The position numbers were made by a program, and so were the translations under genes. This document shows positions 60,911 through 64,000 of a stretch of DNA of 64,000 bases, in pieces (position 1 is the first letter of the stretch; every line of letters starts with the position of its first letter). Source of the DNA: Mesostigma viride (lineage: Eukaryota > Streptophyta > Mesostigmatophyceae > Mesostigmatales > Mesostigmataceae); the NCBI GenBank assembly GCA_009746045.1, contig RPFO01002334.1, forward strand, positions 46,898 through 110,897. The letters are read 5' to 3'. Below the pieces are notes generated by a model. The model did no database searches and was not told the DNA's origin. It worked only from the letters and a program-made list of their open reading frames with translations.

Positions 60911-62968
60911 ATGGTCGTTCTAACAACATTGAGCAGACCGACCAATCTCGCCACCGGGTTAACGCTCGACCCTGAAATGGAGGAGCGTGTTTCTAACATC
61001 GAAACAGACATAGATGGGCTTCAAGCTAGCGTTACGTTACTTCTTGGCACTTCACATCCATTCGATGAGTCACTCGTTGTCGACGGATTCAAAATTTTCT
61101 ACCCGAGCCAGCCGACAAATGTGCGACTCGGAGACAATTACGACGACGAGACCGCAAGCGACCCATCGGAACTTGCTTACAGTCTCGTCGTGAATGGGTA
61201 TTCCTATTTTAAATCAGGGACTACTTTAGTCGACGATCTCACTCTAAATGAACCTTACCTTACGGCGAAAGTGGGAGCAACCCAGTACCACGTCTTCGAC
61301 TTTAGCCCTGATACGTTGCTAGACCCTGGTGGCAGAGTCCTGACCCGCGCGCAATTGGACTACCTTTTTGACCAACACGGGGTAGGCAAAACGTCGATAG
61401 CTAACTTGAACGGGGATTTCGTCCTCCATCTCGAAGACGGGACGACCGTGTCGCACCAAAACGCGTTCAACGTCATCAATGACCAGGATGTGCGAGTCCA
61501 GCTGCCCTACAACGTTACGAATGGCGACGCGAGTGGAATCTGTAAGTTTACCTATCGCGACTACCACACGACCCAGGCGCGCACGGGGGAGAGCGTTGTG
61601 GACGGAGAGGTAGGATATCCATACTTTTCCGACTCTTTCTATGGTCTCGGCGGATCTCGATTTAACGGCCTCCCTCTCCGCGTGGAGTTGTTGTCTTTCG
61701 CCACGATTCGCGACGACAACCGCCGCCTTCCACTAACTGGGAGATCCTTCACCATCACGCGTACATACTCGCCACTGACGGACTGGCGAATGGGTCCGAT
61801 TGACCCTGTGAACGCACTCTACTGGAGCACCAATCCAACCACCGCTAATTGGGAGGTCGTAGAGGGAACGACCCTCAAACAGGGCATAAAGATGACGACC
61901 CCCTTCGCATACCAACGCAAACTCCCCATCAGGTGGTACATGAATTCCACCCAGCTCACGCCGACCACTCCGACCATCGGCGGAGTCTCCCTCTCGCAAA
62001 ACGGGGGACTGCGCGGGGAAGACGCCGTAATCACCGCGCCAGTCGCGGCAGATAGTAACAAGTATATGAACTACGAGATAGACGTCTACAACGACTCGAC
62101 CCTCACCTCCTACACCACCCACAAAGGAGGGGTGATGGTATGCGTTTCAAAAATGAGCCAACTGCACTCCGGCATCCGGACACCAAGTTCCTATATTTCA
62201 TATCTAAATCCTGTAAAAATCGCGATCAACGGCGTCTACGCAGACCATGATGTGGGGTGGGGAAAGTCGTTGCCTCCTCTCACCGGTTTTCATCTGTTGG
62301 CGAACGGAGTATCTCAAGGGGCCTTGGATGGGACGTTGAAGACAACGACGTTTCAAAATCCATCCGAAGGCGATGATGTAGAACTCAGATACAGGATCGT
62401 AACCGTAAAGGACTCGCCAAACCTGTCAGGAGAGACCGTGGAGATAGACGGCCCCGCTACGACGCTCCATTCTCTAGAATCATTCTCGCGCCACTCCGTG
62501 ACCACGCTGCAAGCAGAAGCTTCGAAATACTACTTTGAAGGGTCTCCCGAAAAATTCTTTTTTGTAAAAACAGCCACTCCGGCACCAAGCAAATGTGTTG
62601 TTTTTTCAGAGCAGCTCATCGACGGCCCATTTCTATTGTGTTTTCGGCTATATTTGGGCAGCAACGATGCTTTCGTCTCGTTTGCAGAAAATACTATGTC
62701 TTTGACGAATAAATATCACCCGGCCACGACAGATGCCCATCAGAATTGGAGAAATGCGGCTACGACGCATTGGGGTATGCTGGGTATCAATCTGCACCAT
62801 AGTGACTATGCACTCGACCTGTTTGACAATCTGAAGTCGAAGGTTCGATACACGTTAAACTCATCATGGAGAAACAAAACAGCTACTGGGTGGCATTTCG
62901 AAGAAAATCGGATGGGAAGGTGGAGCGTTATATATCCAAAACAACTCCTCAAGAACTTAGTGACATGA
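60911..62968 (+). CDS. Large structural-type viral protein, role not identified
   Basis: 685 codons. A short coiled coil at residues 20-45 (MEERVSNIETDIDGLQASVT) is followed by long beta-rich sequence with many Gly, Thr, Asn and aromatic residues (YPYFSDSFYGLGGSRFNGLP, LPLTGRSFTITRTYSPLTDW, KLPIRWYMNSTQLTPTTP). A C-terminal part includes WHFEENRMGRWSVIYPKQ. No signal peptide or transmembrane segment. The N-terminal trimer-type coil and beta-rich body suggest a fibre, spike or capsid component; I cannot tell whether it is the major capsid protein. Transcribed away from the other viral genes. Confidence 0.55.
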   Translation: MVVLTTLSRPTNLATGLTLDPEMEERVSNIETDIDGLQASVTLLLGTSHPFDESLVVDGFKIFYPSQPTNVRLGDNYDDETASDPSELAYSLVVNGYSYFKSGTTLVDDLTLNEPYLTAKVGATQYHVFDFSPDTLLDPGGRVLTRAQLDYLFDQHGVGKTSIANLNGDFVLHLEDGTTVSHQNAFNVINDQDVRVQLPYNVTNGDASGICKFTYRDYHTTQARTGESVVDGEVGYPYFSDSFYGLGGSRFNGLPLRVELLSFATIRDDNRRLPLTGRSFTITRTYSPLTDWRMGPIDPVNALYWSTNPTTANWEVVEGTTLKQGIKMTTPFAYQRKLPIRWYMNSTQLTPTTPTIGGVSLSQNGGLRGEDAVITAPVAADSNKYMNYEIDVYNDSTLTSYTTHKGGVMVCVSKMSQLHSGIRTPSSYISYLNPVKIAINGVYADHDVGWGKSLPPLTGFHLLANGVSQGALDGTLKTTTFQNPSEGDDVELRYRIVTVKDSPNLSGETVEIDGPATTLHSLESFSRHSVTTLQAEASKYYFEGSPEKFFFVKTATPAPSKCVVFSEQLIDGPFLLCFRLYLGSNDAFVSFAENTMSLTNKYHPATTDAHQNWRNAATTHWGMLGINLHHSDYALDLFDNLKSKVRYTLNSSWRNKTATGWHFEENRMGRWSVIYPKQLLKNLVT

Positions 62969-64000
62969 CTAAAATCTCAAACTCGTCGGTATATTTACAA
63001 CCACTCCTACAGACATTCTTGACCCGTACATTCCGATGCCCCTCCGACCAGTCTTCCACTTGAGCGGAGAGTACCACGGCGCGTATGTCTGGCCAATCAA
63101 AGATGACCTACAAGACATAGAGTTCGACTCTCTAAAAAACCAACAACCCATCCGGATCGTACACAGCCGTCGGAGACGTGTTGGAGCTGCGTCACAGGTC
63201 CACCTCGTCGAGGAATTGTAGCATTTTTTGGGCAAAATATAGCGTCACAAAACCCGTACCGGTGTGGCGGATACTTGGTTTAAGGAGCTAACACTCACGA
63301 ATGAGAGTGTCATCCGCACGGTTGTTAAGTGTCCCGATGTTCAATACGGCGTGCAAATAACCAATATACTGCCAAATATATGGGATTCTACAGCTCGTCA
63401 GTCGGTAAGGAAGTTTTATGTAAAGACTTGGATTTTCAAACACCAAGTTGAGCAATGATCCGTTTGCTTATCAGCGTAGTCGTTGGAGAAGCGTGGACTG
63501 GCGGTTTTTCTACACGACATATTCAAAAACCATTTCCTCGTCGTACCGTTGACATAACCTGTGATCAATTTTCACTGGTTTGATCCTCCAGTTACTGGTA
63601 TGATCCATTTGGCGACCGTGACGTTCCAAGGTATTAGATCCAACAGTATCTGGCCCGACCCCGCTTTTATTTGCTTCTAGCCTAAGCTACTATTATGGTT
63701 CAAGCCTGTCGTCAATTGGCGGCAATCACGGGATGGACGTGGCCCTATGAAGATGTCCGAGAAACTAGGCGTATACGCACACGATATTGGAAGCAGATTT
63801 CTTTGGTCGGTCTGAGGCAAGCCCATATACGACTACCCGCTTCCGCAATTTTGGCACGGCGCCCCTGTGGCCGTGATGTCTTTCCACGACCCGGCACACC
63901 AATCGGAACTAACTCTTCCCGACCGCGCGTTGACCAATATCCTTGTCAGGTTAACATTTGATAACAACCCACCAACGATTCTCGACATATCAAACCCATA
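62969..64000 (+). pseudogene. Decayed structural-looking sequence continuing to the window edge
   Basis: Short frames with protein-like character follow one another with stops between them: 63,036-63,221 (VFHLSGEYHGAYVWPIKDD), about 63,264-63,458 (TWFKELTLTNESVIRTVVK), WFDPPVTGMIHLATVTFQG near 63,577-63,633, and an open frame from about 63,818 to the end (YDYPLPQFWHGAPVAVMSFH, LTNILVRLTFDNNPPTILDI). The last resembles the end of viral capsid-type proteins by composition. Frame changes suggest decay after integration; sequencing error cannot be ruled out. Confidence 0.4.

Larger units (their letters stand above)
53641..64000. mobile_element. Integrated polinton-like virus / virophage-type element, right part outside the window
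   Basis: Gene set and order: primase-helicase, tyrosine recombinase, AT-hook protein, packaging ATPase and coiled-coil protein on the minus strand, then a structural-type gene on the plus strand. Genes are compact (gaps of tens of bases) and intron-less, unlike the surroundings. Recombinase plus A32-type ATPase plus viral primase-helicase is the core of integrated PLV/virophage elements. The left limit near 53.6 kb is a guess from the hairpin array; the right limit is not in the window. Confidence 0.8.

Overview
The window looks like a transposon-dense, gene-poor stretch of a eukaryotic nuclear genome, most likely a unicellular alga or related protist. The evidence is stacks of nested LTR retrotransposons, non-LTR tails with target-site duplications, hAT elements, satellites, and a viral block with polinton-like virus (PLV)/virophage-type genes. 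I cannot name the species. No ordinary host gene, rRNA gene or complete tRNA gene was recognised.

1-24,458: a nest of four Ty1/copia-like LTR elements, all on the minus strand. RE4 (21,204-24,458) is an old fragment. RE2 (5,093-13,113 plus 21,145-21,203) abuts the truncated RE4 end, as expected if it inserted there. RE1 (1-5,092, running off the left edge) sits in the left LTR of RE2. RE3 (13,114-21,139) sits in the right LTR of RE2 with a 5-bp duplication CAAGG. All have LTR termini of the AGTTA...TAACT type. Their pol genes share an unexpected order: integrase, then aspartic protease, then reverse transcriptase and RNase H. The two RT domains visible here (RE2, RE3) carry HGDD in place of YVDD. 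In RE2 and RE3, gag and pol are in one frame separated by a single UGA followed by CU.

24,459-39,640: an ORF1-only non-LTR element cut by RE4, then satellites, minisatellites, tRNA-related SINE copies, a 495-bp palindrome and microsatellites, with no credible gene.

39,707-about 53,050: a decayed Ty3/gypsy chromovirus on the plus strand (gag, CCHC knuckle, DSGA protease, YLDD RT, RNase H, integrase, chromodomain) with an additional third ORF after pol. It has been hit by an ORF1-only non-LTR element (40,897-42,893), a 143-bp SINE-like element (44,125-44,267) and two hAT elements (47,538-49,031 and 49,553-50,860), each with clean target-site duplications. Removing the two hAT elements restores the reading frame of the third ORF across both junctions.

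53,640-64,000: an integrated PLV/virophage-like element truncated by the window edge. It starts near an array of four hairpin repeats. It encodes an archaeo-eukaryotic-primase/SF2-helicase fusion, a tyrosine recombinase, an AT-hook protein, an A32-type packaging ATPase, a coiled-coil protein and a large structural-type protein, followed by decayed structural-looking sequence. Together these supply replication, integration and packaging functions. The main open question is whether the copy is complete beyond the window.
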